Shown here: in pieces, positions 37,218-49,399 of the stretch
Numbering within the stretch: position 1 is the stretch's first letter
Layout of the letters: every line of letters begins with the position of its first letter
NCBI GenBank assembly: GCA_019914995.1
Contig: CM034140.1
Location: forward strand, 7,362,026-7,426,025
From: Acanthochlamys bracteata
Taxonomy: Eukaryota > Streptophyta > Magnoliopsida > Pandanales > Velloziaceae
Length of the DNA stretch: 64,000 nt
Direction of reading: 5' to 3'
Notes under the pieces: generated by a model
What the model saw: the letters and a program-made list of their open reading frames with translations, nothing else
Told to the model about the DNA's origin: nothing
Databases searched by the model: none
Made by a program: the position numbers and the translations under genes

Positions 37218-38288
37218 TTACTTATAAATTAGTTCAATGCACAGTGGCGGTAGTACGAGAGTTAAGATTTTTTGTTACTGTTGATATATTGTATCTGCAG
37301 TTGAAATCAAGGAATAAGGATATGAGATGGGCAGCTGAAAAGCTGTCATAATTCTTCAATTGATCCGGATGTGCGGTGGTTGTGATTATTGTAGCAACTA
37401 GCAAGCTGCGAAATGTATATGCCTTAGATTAGATTTTCAGCAGTATTGTCAAGACTCACTGGACCGGCCAGGCCTAATCAGAAATTGATGACTCAGTCAT
37501 CGTTCTGAACCGAGTCACTTGCTGATCGACCGGTGAGAGGCCATGAAGGCGGCAAAGTGGACATAATAAATTGAGAAGTAGACATTGTCATCGGTGAAGC
37601 AGAACGAATTCGGATAAATTTATCAGTGAAAACACCTCTTCCCTACTGTGACGAAGAAGAGTGAAGCGGCGAAAGCAGTGGGGATGCCGGAGATGGCAAG
37701 TTGTGCGGTGGCGCATGAAGCACGAACTGGAAAGCATGTGACAACTAGAGCTAATGTAGGTGGTGATCCGGATTCTGATCAATCTTGGTTGAAATCAATA
37801 AAATTGATCTAGTATTCGACTTAAAGATCCGTCGAATAAATCGGTGAATCAGAAATTTTTTGGATCGATTTCTGAATCGGTTTAGATTATTATGATTTTC
37901 AATTTCACAAAACTATAGCTCTATTTATTATTTTAAAAGATTGACCTTTTTGTGTTCTCTGCGACCCTAACTTACACACCCGTTGGCTCGTTTCTTATAA
38001 TGGCCGTATAGGCCCTTTACTCACTAGCAAGTGTGCGTTTCTTCCAGGGTCCTTGATCTCTAGACATCCGCTCTAACAATTTCCAATGTTGTTAGTTTAA
38101 CGGTGAAAACTAAAAAGACCAACAAGTAGCGTTCTTCAGGATTGACATTAGAAATAGAATGCAAAAAAGTAATAACGAATCGAACGTGTCAGCAAAGCAA
38201 CAAAGCTGACGTAACAATATTCAGTAGTCTTTGGGAAACGGATCAAATGTGAGAACACGAAGCACGGAAGCAGCACTTGTAAAACTAA
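37218..38288. other. Spacer between convergent genes, no gene seen
   Basis: 3' UTRs of the TPR gene (+) and the HSPRO gene (-) face each other here. The sequence shows no other convincing coding frame. Confidence 0.6.
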
Positions 38289-39707
38289 TTAGTTTGAATT
38301 GGGATCCAGGTCAGCGCATCTGTTTGACCGAGCAGTCTGATGACCGATTAACTGTTTCTGCCAATAGACGTGTCCCAGGAATGTCTTTGCCGCGTCTAGG
38401 CTCGGGTAATACGCCGGCTCCATGAACACCGACTCCCCGCCCCACTCCAAGCTCCCCATCACTGCCGCCACCACCTTCTCGTACCCGAAGTAGAATCTCT
38501 TCACAGCCGCCTCCACCGCCTGCATCCCCTGAAGCAAATGAACTTTTCCAGCGTTCTCTGCTCTTCTACTTCGGCCGTGGTACAGCTTCATCGCCGCTTC
38601 TTGAACCCTCGGTCCGCCGTAAGGGTCCGCTTCCGCTCCCAGTATCTCCGGCACCATCTGTCTCATATTCTTTGATAGCTTCGTTACTTGCACCAACGCT
38701 GCGGACCGTAGATAGAAAGCGTCGTGATCGCCCAAGGAGGAAGAGGAAGACGGGCTCTTCTTCTTGATATCGAGCTGGTTCTTCAGCTGTAAGAAGTCAT
38801 CGGGATCCATGAGCAGGTGGAGATCTTCTATCTCTGCTAGTAGCTTCCAGATCCTCTCAGCCATCCAGCAGTGGCTCGCTGCCGTCTCCCAGTCTTCTAC
38901 TTCAACCCTTTTCTCTACTTTTGTCAGTAGCTCTTTTAGTGCGAATAACCACGACTCCAAGATCTGGTGGATGGCGAATAAATACTGATTCTCATAGTTC
39001 TTCAAGTAATGATCTAGCGGGCATTTTTTGAACGCGTGGAGAGCTGAAGGCCGGACGATGAGGTCATACTCTAGTAAGGGCTTGCCGGAAAGGTTAGGCT
39101 CTCCCAATCCTAGTGTGAAGCTGCACCTGCGCACGTGTGACTCAATCTGCATGAAGATTTTGGAAGCTATGTCTTGAGACTTGTCCCATGTTGCCAATCT
39201 CGGGAGCAAGCTCTCCTCACTGGTACGGCTCAGAACGGGCTCCGCACCAGGAAGTTTCCACACTTCCTCGGAGTTCTTGCGAGCCAAAACTACACCTTTT
39301 GATGAGGAGCTGAGGCTTGAAAAAGGGACGCCGCTGCCAACGAGTGTTTCATCTTCCAAGAGGGTTGCTATGAGCTCGATCTGGTGAGCAGCGAGGGAGT
39401 CCAGCCTGCGAGTCCACTCGCGACGGTTGGCATAGGGTCTGGGGTCTGATAAAGCAATAGAAATTAGTCTGAAGGTGATTTCAAGAGCTTGCAGAGAAGG
39501 CTTAAGAATGGACTCATTGTTCCATTCAGGAAAATCTTTTGATGTCCATAGCTTGGAGAGCTGTGGAAGCCGGAGGTAGTGCTCGTATGCTGCAGCCGCA
39601 GCAGAGCGGTTAGCTTCTGATGATGAGGAGAGGAAGGGAAGCTTCTGCTTGTCCGATGGTTTGGGAGAAGGAATCTTTGTCGACGCTGCCATGCCCGATG
39701 ACCTCAA
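38289..39707 (-). CDS. HSPRO2: HSPRO (nematode-resistance Hs1pro-1-like) protein
   Basis: Single-exon gene of up to 472 residues. The translation matches the Hs1pro-1 family throughout: ANRSAAAAAYEHYLRLPQLS near the N-terminus, RREWTRRLDSLAAHQIELIA, RTSEESLLPRLATWDKSQDI, HVRRCSFTLGLGEPNLSGKP, and near the end GYEKVVAAVMGSLEWGGESV followed by FMEPAYYPSLDAAKTFLGHV. The likely start is the second methionine (39692), because family members begin with MA--TK-PSP; the first adds only five residues. The Arabidopsis pair HSPRO1/HSPRO2 are stress- and elicitor-responsive and are reported to bind an SnRK1 kinase subunit. The beet homologue was described in nematode resistance. Which of the two paralogues this corresponds to is uncertain. 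Confidence 0.9.
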   Translation of the reverse strand: MRSSGMAASTKIPSPKPSDKQKLPFLSSSSEANRSAAAAAYEHYLRLPQLSKLWTSKDFPEWNNESILKPSLQALEITFRLISIALSDPRPYANRREWTRRLDSLAAHQIELIATLLEDETLVGSGVPFSSLSSSSKGVVLARKNSEEVWKLPGAEPVLSRTSEESLLPRLATWDKSQDIASKIFMQIESHVRRCSFTLGLGEPNLSGKPLLEYDLIVRPSALHAFKKCPLDHYLKNYENQYLFAIHQILESWLFALKELLTKVEKRVEVEDWETAASHCWMAERIWKLLAEIEDLHLLMDPDDFLQLKNQLDIKKKSPSSSSSLGDHDAFYLRSAALVQVTKLSKNMRQMVPEILGAEADPYGGPRVQEAAMKLYHGRSRRAENAGKVHLLQGMQAVEAAVKRFYFGYEKVVAAVMGSLEWGGESVFMEPAYYPSLDAAKTFLGHVYWQKQLIGHQTARSNRCADLDPNSN

Positions 39708-40780
39708 CCTATCCAGTGCTTTTGTAAGCTGAGAACGTAAAGGAGTGTTCTGTCTAATAAATGAATGAACGAACGAACGAAAGAATGGATAAAGTAGTAT
39801 AGAGGTTTATTGTTTTGCTGGCAATTCTTTCGCCCTAGGCGACGATATATATAGGAGAGATCATGTTTATCCTTGATCTGAAATGGAAATTTAAATAGCT
39901 AGGAGGATATTATACTTAATTTGTGGCCTTGGGAATTTGTTTCCTGAATGAGGGAGGAATTAGGTGGGAACGTGGAAGGGCCGACAAAATGAATTCTAAT
40001 AAGATGTCTGACGAATGAAGAGAAAGGGTAGTTGGAAATCGGTTCAGGAAACACAAACTAATATTATTACCATTACCACCGAGCTTATCCAAATAACAGG
40101 TCCCACACGCTTTCCTTGTACTCCACGCGCTACATTCATTCATTCATATGTAATCTTCAAATACCTCACTAGAATTATTATTCATACATATGTAGTGTGA
40201 AATATATATGTTATTAGAATATTATTGAAAAATATCGTATTCAATTGTCTTGGAGGACCTGGGCTTGCTCTATCTAATGTTCTCGAGATGTAGGGACCAA
40301 TTCAATTCAATGCTACACTCTCAAGTCTCAACCTCAACGTTGGACGCCAGTCCGGGGCAAGAGTCAACGTTAGTTGTTTCTAACATTTCAACTGCTTCGG
40401 AAACCTTCTTCTTATTTATTATATGTTGTTTTGACTAGCTGCTGCAAACACACATATGTTGCTCAATATTCCCGTTGTTAACCTAACACATAGTGCCCTA
40501 TAAGCTAGGAATTAATCAAGATTGCATGTGCCGTTTGAAGTCTTCGTTTGAGATAAAGGTTAGTAGGTTCATGCAAGTACCCAGAAGAATTGCTTCATCA
40601 CGTCACAATAAATTTCAAAGAACTAATATTATTATCTCTATATATATAAGTCAGACGTCGAGAGGAGTCTATTTAAGCATACGTGAACATGAACTTGCTT
40701 CCAAAAGACTAACAAGGCCACGAGCTTACTCTCTTGCAGCAGTTTTTCAGCTTATTATTATGGCAGCATATACTAAATGC
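39708..40780. other. HSPRO upstream region, no gene seen
   Basis: Leader and promoter of the HSPRO gene. A tetranucleotide-like run of GAAT/GAAC units lies just upstream of the start (about 39755-39785). Nothing else coding seen. Confidence 0.5.
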
Positions 40781-41271
40781 TACGGGTGACAAATCTCGAC
40801 TCGATCCGAAAAGATCGAGTTCGGATCAAGCCTTACTCGTGTTCGGATTTCGAATTAATTTAAAATTAACCCATATAATTATTTATATAATATATATTAC
40901 TTAATAATTAAAAAAAATAACAAAAAATTTGAATTTAATTTGAATGTATATATTTTTAATTTATCTTAGTTTTAACTAATTTTTATTTTATTTATAAATT
41001 TTGTCAAAATTAATATTTTTCTTTTGAAATATATTATAATTAATAATATATATATATTATTATTAAAAAACTAATATTTATAATTTTTATTTAATAATTT
41101 AATTATTAAATGGGTCAATCCGAGTTTTATCCAATTATAAATAGATTGAGTTAGGATTTGACAATTTTGATTCATATAAATAAATAGGTCGGATTAGGAT
41201 CGAACAATTTTGATCCGATTATTATATAAATCGATCTGAAACAGACTCATTAACTCATATTGCCACCTCTG
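40781..41271. mobile_element. Non-autonomous hAT-type element (MITE) with 8-bp target duplication
   Basis: A 491-bp AT-rich block is flanked by the perfect 8-bp repeat CTAAATGC (40773-40780 and 41272-41279). It starts TACGGGTGACAAAT and ends ATTGCCACCTCTG, whose reverse complement CAGAGGTGGCAAT matches the start at about 9 of 12 positions. Ends of the CAGGGGTGGCAA type plus an 8-bp duplication are diagnostic of hAT elements. Inside are repeated GATCCGA / CGGATTA-like subterminal motifs and no coding frame. Confidence 0.85.
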
Positions 41272-41279
41272 CTAAATGC

Positions 41280-42276
41280 TTTATGTCCCTATTACTTTCT
41301 GTATATATTTCTTGTGAAGCAAATGGGCGGTGGATAAACGAAATAAAAGATCCAAAGATAGCCAGAGCGCAGGGGACTTATTAAAAGATTGCATTTGTCA
41401 CACGGCATTGCTTTTAATAAATACATAAATAATCGAATACCTGGCAATAATGCCTAGGAAATTTCCTCCGCGTCTCTGCTGAGTCCTTATCATGTCCTAG
41501 ATTATCCATCCGCACGCTGAAAGATCACACAGGAGATAAATATTAAGCTATCTTTTACGCAATATCATGCAGCATCCACAGATCAGATCATCAGAAAAGT
41601 GAATCTAGTTCTAAGTGGTGCTATGTAAGACCTGCTTTTTAAGGCTTTTAACTTGGATCAAGATCAACACGCCTGTTACTATTCGATCAACAAGGGCCAC
41701 CAAATGCATTTGATTGGTCCAATTAAGTAGGAGTTCGCGTGGAGTCTCCATCCTTTCTATTCCTTTCTTGCTTCTACGTCTCCCCTAACAATACATGAAA
41801 GTAGGAAGTTCTGTTTATCAGATCAAGTTAGATTCCAAAACAAATTACACAGAAAAGACTGGCAGCAATGTTACGGAAAGCATCAGGATCCTTTGGTGCT
41901 TATTCAACACGTAATTATGAAGAACAAAAAGCAAATCAAGGATATAAGAATTCCAGACAAATGTATAGATTGTGATAACATACATACACAAAAAGCAAAG
42001 AGAGCCAGTCAACAACACCACTACCAGGCTCTTGGGCTCATATAATTAATTAAAAAGAAACATAGTCTACTGAATCAACCAGCATAACTGACATTAAAAA
42101 ACCTCTGCATCAAAATTATCAATAAGCAACAACAATTTCCAGTATGTACTGCCAAACAAAAGATACCAATCAAAATTCAAACATATTCTGTAGAAACTAA
42201 AAGCTAAATTTTAAAGAACTAAAACAGATAAAGGGAATAGCTCGTTTATGTCTAAGAAAGAAACTGCTAGCCATTT
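41280..42276. other. Spacer, no gene seen
   Basis: AT-rich intergenic sequence between the hAT-type MITE and the 3' end of the P0 pseudogene. Its right part corresponds to the former 3' UTR of that gene. Confidence 0.55.
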
Positions 42277-44270
42277 CTAGTCAAAAAGGCTGAAGCCCAT
42301 GTTATCATCAGACTCCTCAGCAGGTTCTTCTTTCTTCTCCTCCTCTTTAGCAGCTGGGCCACATGCAGCACCTGTGCCTGCAGCAGCTACTGGTGCCACA
42401 GCAACTGCAAACTTGCTCGGGTCCTGCAGTAAATGCAGCCATTTATAAGCCATGTCAAGCAGCCTAAATACAATAATATACTGTTATATGAGCCCGGAAG
42501 ATTCACCTTCAGATATTCTTTGACCTTTTCAGACTGTGGGAAGGTATACTCAGTGGCAACTGCAACTGCAAGCACGTTCTTGTAGGCATTGATGAACATG
42601 TGAGGAGCAGCTGCCAAAGTTGGATAGGAGATGGCCAGTGAAAGTGAAGTGACCATCGAAACGCGAGCTTCAAATTTCTCAATAAGATCATCCTCAAGAG
42701 GTCCAGAACCTCTGGATTGAAGACTGAACCATTATCATAGACAGACAACACAATCAGACCATATGAGAATGGCCTGATCCCGAGCTTGGCAAGGAGAGCA
42801 GCTTCGGAAGAACCAACCTTGTCTCCTTTCTTGATCAGCTAAACTGGGGTAATGATCTCGACAGTCCCCTTGTTAATCTTTGTTGGAATGTTGAGGACCT
42901 GACATGTTGCAGATAAAATATGAAACAACATGAGTACTTGAATTCTTATAGTTTTTCAATCTTGCATTAGATTTGCCTAACCTGGAAGAAGGAAGTCTGG
43001 GAAGGATCCCGTCCAGTATTGCCCGGTGGCACAACAACATCAATCGGAGCAAGTAGTCCAGCACGAGCAGGAGCTCCAACCTGATTGAACAAAAGTTACA
43101 AGTTTTATACATAATGTGTCAGACAAACTGTAATCCTGCTCTAGTCCCTGAATAGTACAAGATTGATGTTGAGCTCTACCAATCCAGTTAAGGAAATATA
43201 AGACATCTGAAGAAATAGTATCTTGACCTCTACCGCTGAAAAATCCAGTTCTGTTAATATTCTTAATGCTTAGGACGCATTTTACACTTGAACTTCATTT
43301 CACACAGTCTGGCAAGCATGTATAGCGTCTTCATCTTATCTTTGTAACAAAACGAAGAGGCTAATATCATAACATATAAACTGACATTCAAAATTTACAG
43401 GGGAATGGTACTCAACTCTTCGGCATTATGGTTCGATCTAAGGCATGCTTTGGATTTTACATTAATTATCAAGCTTTCAGAAGCCAACTTCATACAAAAG
43501 CAACTGATAATTAGTTCCTTGTGACTTATACTTGCTTAGCAGCTCTCGCAAGTCGCAACCAACTAAGAAGTCTGAGAGTTCAACTTTGTTAACGGACACA
43601 AAATCGAGATCACAATCCTAAATATACACCTTACAAAGTTTGAATGTAGTATATCAGCTCTTTGTAGACTTACTGCTAGTAAGTGGTCCATTATCCTAAC
43701 TCCCATTAACTATAGAACTTACAAAAATCAATCTTCCAGCAAGATTCTAAAGACTAATGACAATCTACACTACGCGGTAAACATGCATGCGGAACTAGTA
43801 CAAACATATCAACTGGAAAGACGGATTCCTTAGATTCGGGCAGACCTTGTACTTGGCGACTTCCTCGCTACCTAATTGAGATCACCCTTGGTGAAGACAA
43901 ATCCCACATTTCCCTGAAATCGAATAACAATTCGATCTCGGAAACGAATCAAAGGAATAGCGCAGAGCAGAATATACATATGAAGGAATGATCGTGCGAA
44001 AGCAAACTTACGATGAGGGGAGGGATAAGGATAAGGTAGTCCTTGTTTCCGGTTTGCTCAGCGTGAATCCTGATGCATCGCCTGATGAGCGTGTTCTTTC
44101 CCATGAGGACAACCGATTCGCCGCGGAGAGCCCTCCTGGATGTTCTGCAGCTGATTGGATCCAACGTTGTCTGCCGCCGCAACGAGCACCTGGCTGTACT
44201 CGTCAAGAAGCTAGCATAGCTTCTTGTCGTATTGGACCTTCTTCTCTGCCTTGGAAAGCTTGATCGCCAT
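42277..44270 (-). pseudogene. RPP0: Ribosomal stalk protein P0 (uL10) pseudogene, introns retained
   Basis: Nearly the whole P0 gene can be followed on the minus strand: [19 protein letters not shown] at the start (44270), [48 protein letters not shown] (exon from 43913), [20 protein letters not shown] (exon ending in TTCCAG|GTTAGG near 42980), [59 protein letters not shown], and the acidic end [14 protein letters not shown]-like at 42279. Introns with good GT-AG sites remain, so it arose by gene duplication. Damage: TAG for a conserved Gln soon after the start (about 44212), a frame change in exon 1 near 44130, another stop and frame change in the GDL exon (about 43875), an in-frame TAG after EIITPV (about 42841), and a one-base loss after PEVLDL (about 42705). 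P0 is essential and highly conserved, so this copy is very probably dead. Confidence 0.88.
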
Positions 44271-47060
44271 TTTCGTCCTACTAGTGCTGCTACTAGGACT
44301 GATTTATCTACCGAACTAACAAGAAGAAAAAATAAGAAGAAAAGCTAGCAAATAGGGCCAAGACGAGCTCGGTGGCGTCAAGGCGGACGGCGATCAACCG
44401 TCTCTTTAACCTCAAACAACTGCTACCTACGGAACGAGAGAGAATGAAGACGCGAATGAAACAAGCGGCGGCGCTGCGAACGAGACATTTTATTTTGGGA
44501 CAAACGGACTGGAGAGAAAGAGTTGAAAGAGGCCAGGCCTGTAATTATGTTTGCGCTACAAAAGGCCTGTGTGAACTATTAACCCAAGTCGGCCCATGTG
44601 TTATTCTATTGTTCAGTAGTTAAAAAGTTTGAAAGCCGTCCATCTGTTGGTCGGCCATGACGCGCAGAAGCAGAGAAGGAAGCAGTCGAGCGTAACAAGG
44701 TCAGCTGCCGGTCCATGGACGCCATTTCAAAGTGCGGTTCCAGGCATGATAGGAGAAGGCCTAGTCTCATTGTTTCTCCAACCAAGGGATTTAAGTTTCT
44801 TTTTTTTTATTTAAAGGCGCTGATTTGGTTTTGGGAAATCGTGCAAGTGTTACGATCGATTTAGTTCCGTTGGTGTATTTAGAATGCTTTCGGTAAAACA
44901 TTAACCGGAGTGTTTAAAATCTAATCTTTTCTGACAAACAAAGCATATACAGAGTTTCAAATCTGACTGAGATAAAATAGCTTGATACTGTCAACATTAG
45001 CTTCTATTCCTATCGAGGAAATAAGAACTCGACTTACTAGATATCAACTCGGACAAGTCCTTCTAGCTCGGGTCGCAACATGCCTTTGAAAATTGCATAC
45101 TCATGTAATCCAAGTCTTCTGTTCTTTTCCATTTCAGTGATTTCACTCCCCAAGTCACTTGCTAATGCAGATGTACTCAACTTTTGCTTTATTATATAAA
45201 GTAATTGCTGAGCAACTTTGCAGGCCAAAATGACTTGTGCTTATATTAAGCCGAGCCTAAGTTTGAAAAACTTGGAGTTGTCAACAGGACAGTCAAAGTC
45301 CTATGTTGTGTTCTTCGTTTTGTTTGTTAAGTGGTAAGGACTTGCATTCGAACGTTGAAAATTGTGAAGCAGGAACCATGCAGCATTTCCCGGTCTTACG
45401 GTTTTCTTTGGACTTCAGAGCTTTGCTTGCAGCAGACTACCCTTTTTTTTTGGTAGTTGATTTTCCTTCTTCTATTGCCGATTTCTTGTACCGCATTACG
45501 TAGAAGAGAAAGGAAGAAGTCTAGTGGGGTTTTGTTAGTGCTGGCAAATCCGTTCAATTGATAGAAAGTGGCGGACCGGTTTATTATGGCAACACCTGAG
45601 ATCGATGCAGCACTTTCTGATTTTGATTTTTCGAGTTTCAACCTTGATTATTACGATAGAAAGAGAACATACGAAGACACGAAAGCCTGATTTTAAGAGA
45701 TACGAGTCATTTCTTTTTGTCCCAAACTTAATAATTTGTTTGTGGGTTTCCAGTAGCTAAAGCCTATTTAAAACAAAACTCCATCAATATATAATTATTT
45801 TATTTGGATGCGGTAATTCAAATTGTTCACCTTATTTATTAACCCGAACGTATCGCCATACAAAATAGAGATCGACAAGAGACGGACAAATATTTTTGAA
45901 TGCCCACATGAATGACTGCAAACTCCATATGAGATCTGTTAACATTGTTGCTGGAGTTGTAATAATGAAATTGATTTTTGATTGATTGAATAATTTTGAT
46001 TCTTCAGAGGAGGACCTAGGTTTAGTGACGAAAAACAATCTTGTAAACTAATAGATAATCATAACAAAAATTGCATATACTAATTTTAAAGTAGACATTA
46101 TTCCAGGCTTCAGTACCAGAATAAAATAGATCAAGGAGAAAGGTCATTGTTAAAGGTGTAGAGTAAGATCGGAATTGTTCTCGTGTTTGAATTTTTTAAG
46201 CATACGTGCATATATTGATAGTCTGATTTTTGAGTTGCATTATTGCAATCACAATATCTAATCAAGTTGGCAGACAGACGAAGGAAATGGGGAGATGACA
46301 TTATGCAGCTAAGCTGCACTGATACTTCCAACTATTCAAGAGGTCTTAAACGTTGATTGTAGAGGAAAGCTAAGAGGCAAAAGTTGTCTTTCTAATTATG
46401 TGGTATCTAATGAGTTCGTATTTGTTAATTAATATCAATATTAATATAGAGAAAGAGTAAATTCATTCGGCTTTAAAGCGGGTTTGCGTAGAGATCCAGA
46501 TAATAATGATTAGTAGCGATCACTAGGCTATGGTTTTGGTTTTGTTTTTAGTCAAAAAACATAAAATAATGAGCCTAGTGGGTGTTAGTGGTTGCAAACA
46601 ACTGGAGATAAAAGGTGATACGCTGCGCAGTAAAGGAGATCTTGTAGCGTTTAATTGTTAAGCTGCATGAGATGAAACTAAAGAATTAATATGGAAAAAA
46701 AAGGTGACTATTGTCAAAAAAAGAAATCATCAATAATAATTAATAACAGGAAATGAGGGGAGAGCTATTAGAAAAAGCAAAAATGTTGTTTGTAATAAGT
46801 GGGGATTCGGGCGGCGCACCAATTGTACTGAATTCACTTTTACAATTGCAAACATGGCAATTATCTCACAAAATCTTGAATAAGCTGTTTTTTCTTGTAG
46901 TTTTTTTTTTGTGTGTAGCATATATTATGTATGATATGAGAGAATAATAAGCTTCTGAAATGGATTCCAGGTGAAAAAAAATCCTAAAAGGCGGTAGGCG
47001 GACAGGATCATGCATTTTTCTTTCTCTTCCTAAACGTATATAAAGCCATAACCCAAGTCC
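44271..47060. other. Spacer, no gene seen
   Basis: The first few hundred bases are the former promoter side of the P0 copy. The remainder is AT-rich with scattered short frames lacking family resemblance. It ends where the CCG/GACCCG-rich block of the hAT region begins. Confidence 0.5.
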
Positions 47061-47074
47061 CAATACCATGGACC

Positions 47075-47235
47075 ACAGTTGGCCGATCCGGACCGACCCG
47101 TCCAAGTCGACCCGCGAATCGTCGATCCGGACGGCAAACTGGTCCGGGTCTGCAAACAGACCGTCCATGTAACTGACCCGCTTTGACCTGTTATAATCCG
47201 TTATGATCCGTTCGGAACCGTTCAACCTGCCCGTC
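47075..47235. repeat. CCG/GACCCG-rich motif cluster (possible hAT subterminal region)
   Basis: Within 160 bp the motifs GATCCGG, GACCCG, GTCCGG and CCGTTCGG recur many times on both strands, against an AT-rich background. Dense short subterminal repeats are where hAT transposases bind. Its start, CAGTTGGCCGATCCGG at about 47077, resembles a hAT end, but no matching right end was found. Confidence 0.45.
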
Positions 47236-47789
47236 CGGTTGAACCATTCCAATATTTTAAAAAAAAATTCAAAAAAAATCTAATTAATCAAGTAATTAAT
47301 CTAATAATTTAATCTAAATAATAAGTTAATAACTCTAATTTTATTTTTAATCTTAATACCTACTCATATCGAGTCGAGCTGTAGGCTGCAGTTGCTCGAT
47401 CCTAATTCCTAAATTCCTAAATCTACTTCATCCTCTTCCCTCTCCCATCTGCGACAAATTCGCTGCCACTATTCGACGAGCTCCCTCTCCGGCTCTCTAT
47501 TATACTCTCGGCTCTCTACTCTGCCTCTGCTCTCTCCGCCCGCGCGCCATCGACTCCATGTTCTCCGCCGCTCTTCGCCGCTCGCTTTCGTTCTTTGCCC
47601 AACACTCTCCCCTGTGCTCCGGCTCTCTACTCTCCGGTTATCTTTTCCTACTTTAGGCTGTCTGATTTCACTACTGCTGATTCGTCTCTCTGCCCGCTCT
47701 GCACACTGTCCGTCTGCACACTACATGCGTTCATTTGTTTGCAATTTTAGCTCTTTGCTAATTGCTATACAATGTCTGGTGTTGGTTCT

Positions 47790-48720
47790 TGTTAGATATT
47801 CCTGCAAGATCAACTCAAGAGGAGAGGGGTGAATTGAGTTAGTTTATAAAAATTTTTGTTAAGTTTGTAATCCTACTGGCAGAGAGCCGTGACGGTAATG
47901 GCTATATCAATGCCAGTAACTGCAGACATGTAAGAGTTAGTGTGTTTCTTGTGAAGTGACAAAGAGTAGTGCTCAGGGTATTTAACGTGGTTCGGCAAAA
48001 CTCCTTTGCCTACATCCACGGTCGCTCTATCACCAGAGCCAAAGCTTCACTATACCTTTAATAAGCTACAAATACACTTAGAGCGAAGTGCTTCGCCAAG
48101 CACACATACTCTACCGGGTTTCTTCGCCAAGACAACCCCTACCAACCTCTTGGACACGCCTGTCCCCTTGGCTGATTTGCTAGCACTATTACAAGGTCTA
48201 AGAGCTTACACCAAGCTCTACACTGAAGCTTCTTTACCGGTGCATGCAAAGACCACCTTTTACATCGTAAGTGACAAGTGACAAGTTCAAGAAAATAAAC
48301 AAGTATTGAGTGCATGATCTATCTCATGAATGTTGAGTGTTTAATTAGTGATTCGGATGAGATGATCGGAGAATTCTTGAGAGATTTCTTGGTATGATTT
48401 TGCAGCAAGATTTGTTTGTGTGGAGTAGTCAAGTTCGTGTGGACCAGCGGGAGTTTTTTTGTGTAGAGTGGTAGAGTTCTTGTATGTCTCTGTTTTTTTG
48501 CTTGGATTCTCTATACTGCATTTTCTTTTTATTCTCTCCTGTTTTCTCTATTTCTCCACCACGTTTTCGTTCTTTGTGACTCCTTTTTATAGAACATCTT
48601 TCTGTGCAGAGTCGTTGAGAACGTTCTTTGTTGGCGTTTCGGTTCTTCACGCCAGAGAAGGAATGGTGTTGTCCAGTGGTTCTTCAGCTGTGTTTGTGTA
48701 AAGTTTTTATTGCATTGAAT
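47790..48720. repeat. LTR-like repeat fragment (fossil)
   Basis: It begins TGTTAGATATTC and soon contains GAGGGGTGAATTGAG and TTTAACGTGGTTCGG followed by TGCCTACATCCACGG, a phrase that recurs in LTR-associated plant repeats. No internal retroelement genes and no partner LTR are seen, so it looks like a solo or fragmentary LTR. The right boundary is a guess. It lies between the leader-like part and the transposase of the hAT region, suggesting insertion into the older element. Confidence 0.4.
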
Positions 48721-49065
48721 GCGTTGAAGAGATTTGAATTTGCTGCCAACGGTTGAGTGCTTAATTCAGCTAAGTTTCTGTTTGAATCTCGGTGAGCTGA
48801 TGAGTTGATATGGTATGTCCATAATAAATGTAGTGCAGGTTGACCGCTTGACTGATCAAGGACTTTGACTGCTTTCTTTCCTTAATTATTGAGCTTCCCT
48901 TTTGTGTGAAAGTGAAGATGATTCTAGCTCTTGTAAATCTTCTGTTTGAAGTCCTTCAATCCGTTGTGAGTGCAGGTAATTTTTGAAAGCAAGGAAAACT
49001 TCGTTGTCGTTGAACATATGGGTCTGTCCCGAAATAGAGAAGTCTACTTATGCTTGAGTAGCCAA

Positions 49066-49285
49066 ACAGTGATCGTAATGTCATTTATTGCATCCTCTCC
49101 GTCCCCGTATGTTTTCCTCTGCCCCGCTTGATAGTAGCAGCATAGATTGGTCATTATTTAGCCGTGGCATCCCTCGTCCCGTATCTTTCATTCTGTCTCG
49201 CTTCAAGTAGTCGAACAATTGATCGTGATGTGGCTGTGGCATCCTTCGTCCCCGTGTCTTTGTCCTCTGTTTAGTATGTAGTAGC
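49066..49285. repeat. Three diverged ~72-bp tandem copies
   Basis: The phrases GATCGT(A/G)ATG, GGCATCC(C/T)TCGTCCC, a TCCTCTG-type stretch and a TAGTAG/GTAGCA stretch recur in the same order about every 70-75 bp, at roughly 49066, 49140 and 49213. The copies differ at many positions, so the array is old. Confidence 0.55.
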
Positions 49286-49399
49286 ATAATGATTTGGGTA
49301 TGTGATGCATTTTTTTTTTGTCTCTTCTGTAAATTAAATAATCTTTATTTGTCTAATCCTGCAGACTTTTTTTCAGATTATTAGTCTTATATAAATCAT

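Noticed and set aside
43949-44263. Short frames on both strands over P0 exon 1
   Set aside because: They are fragments or shadows of the decayed P0 exon and not separate genes.
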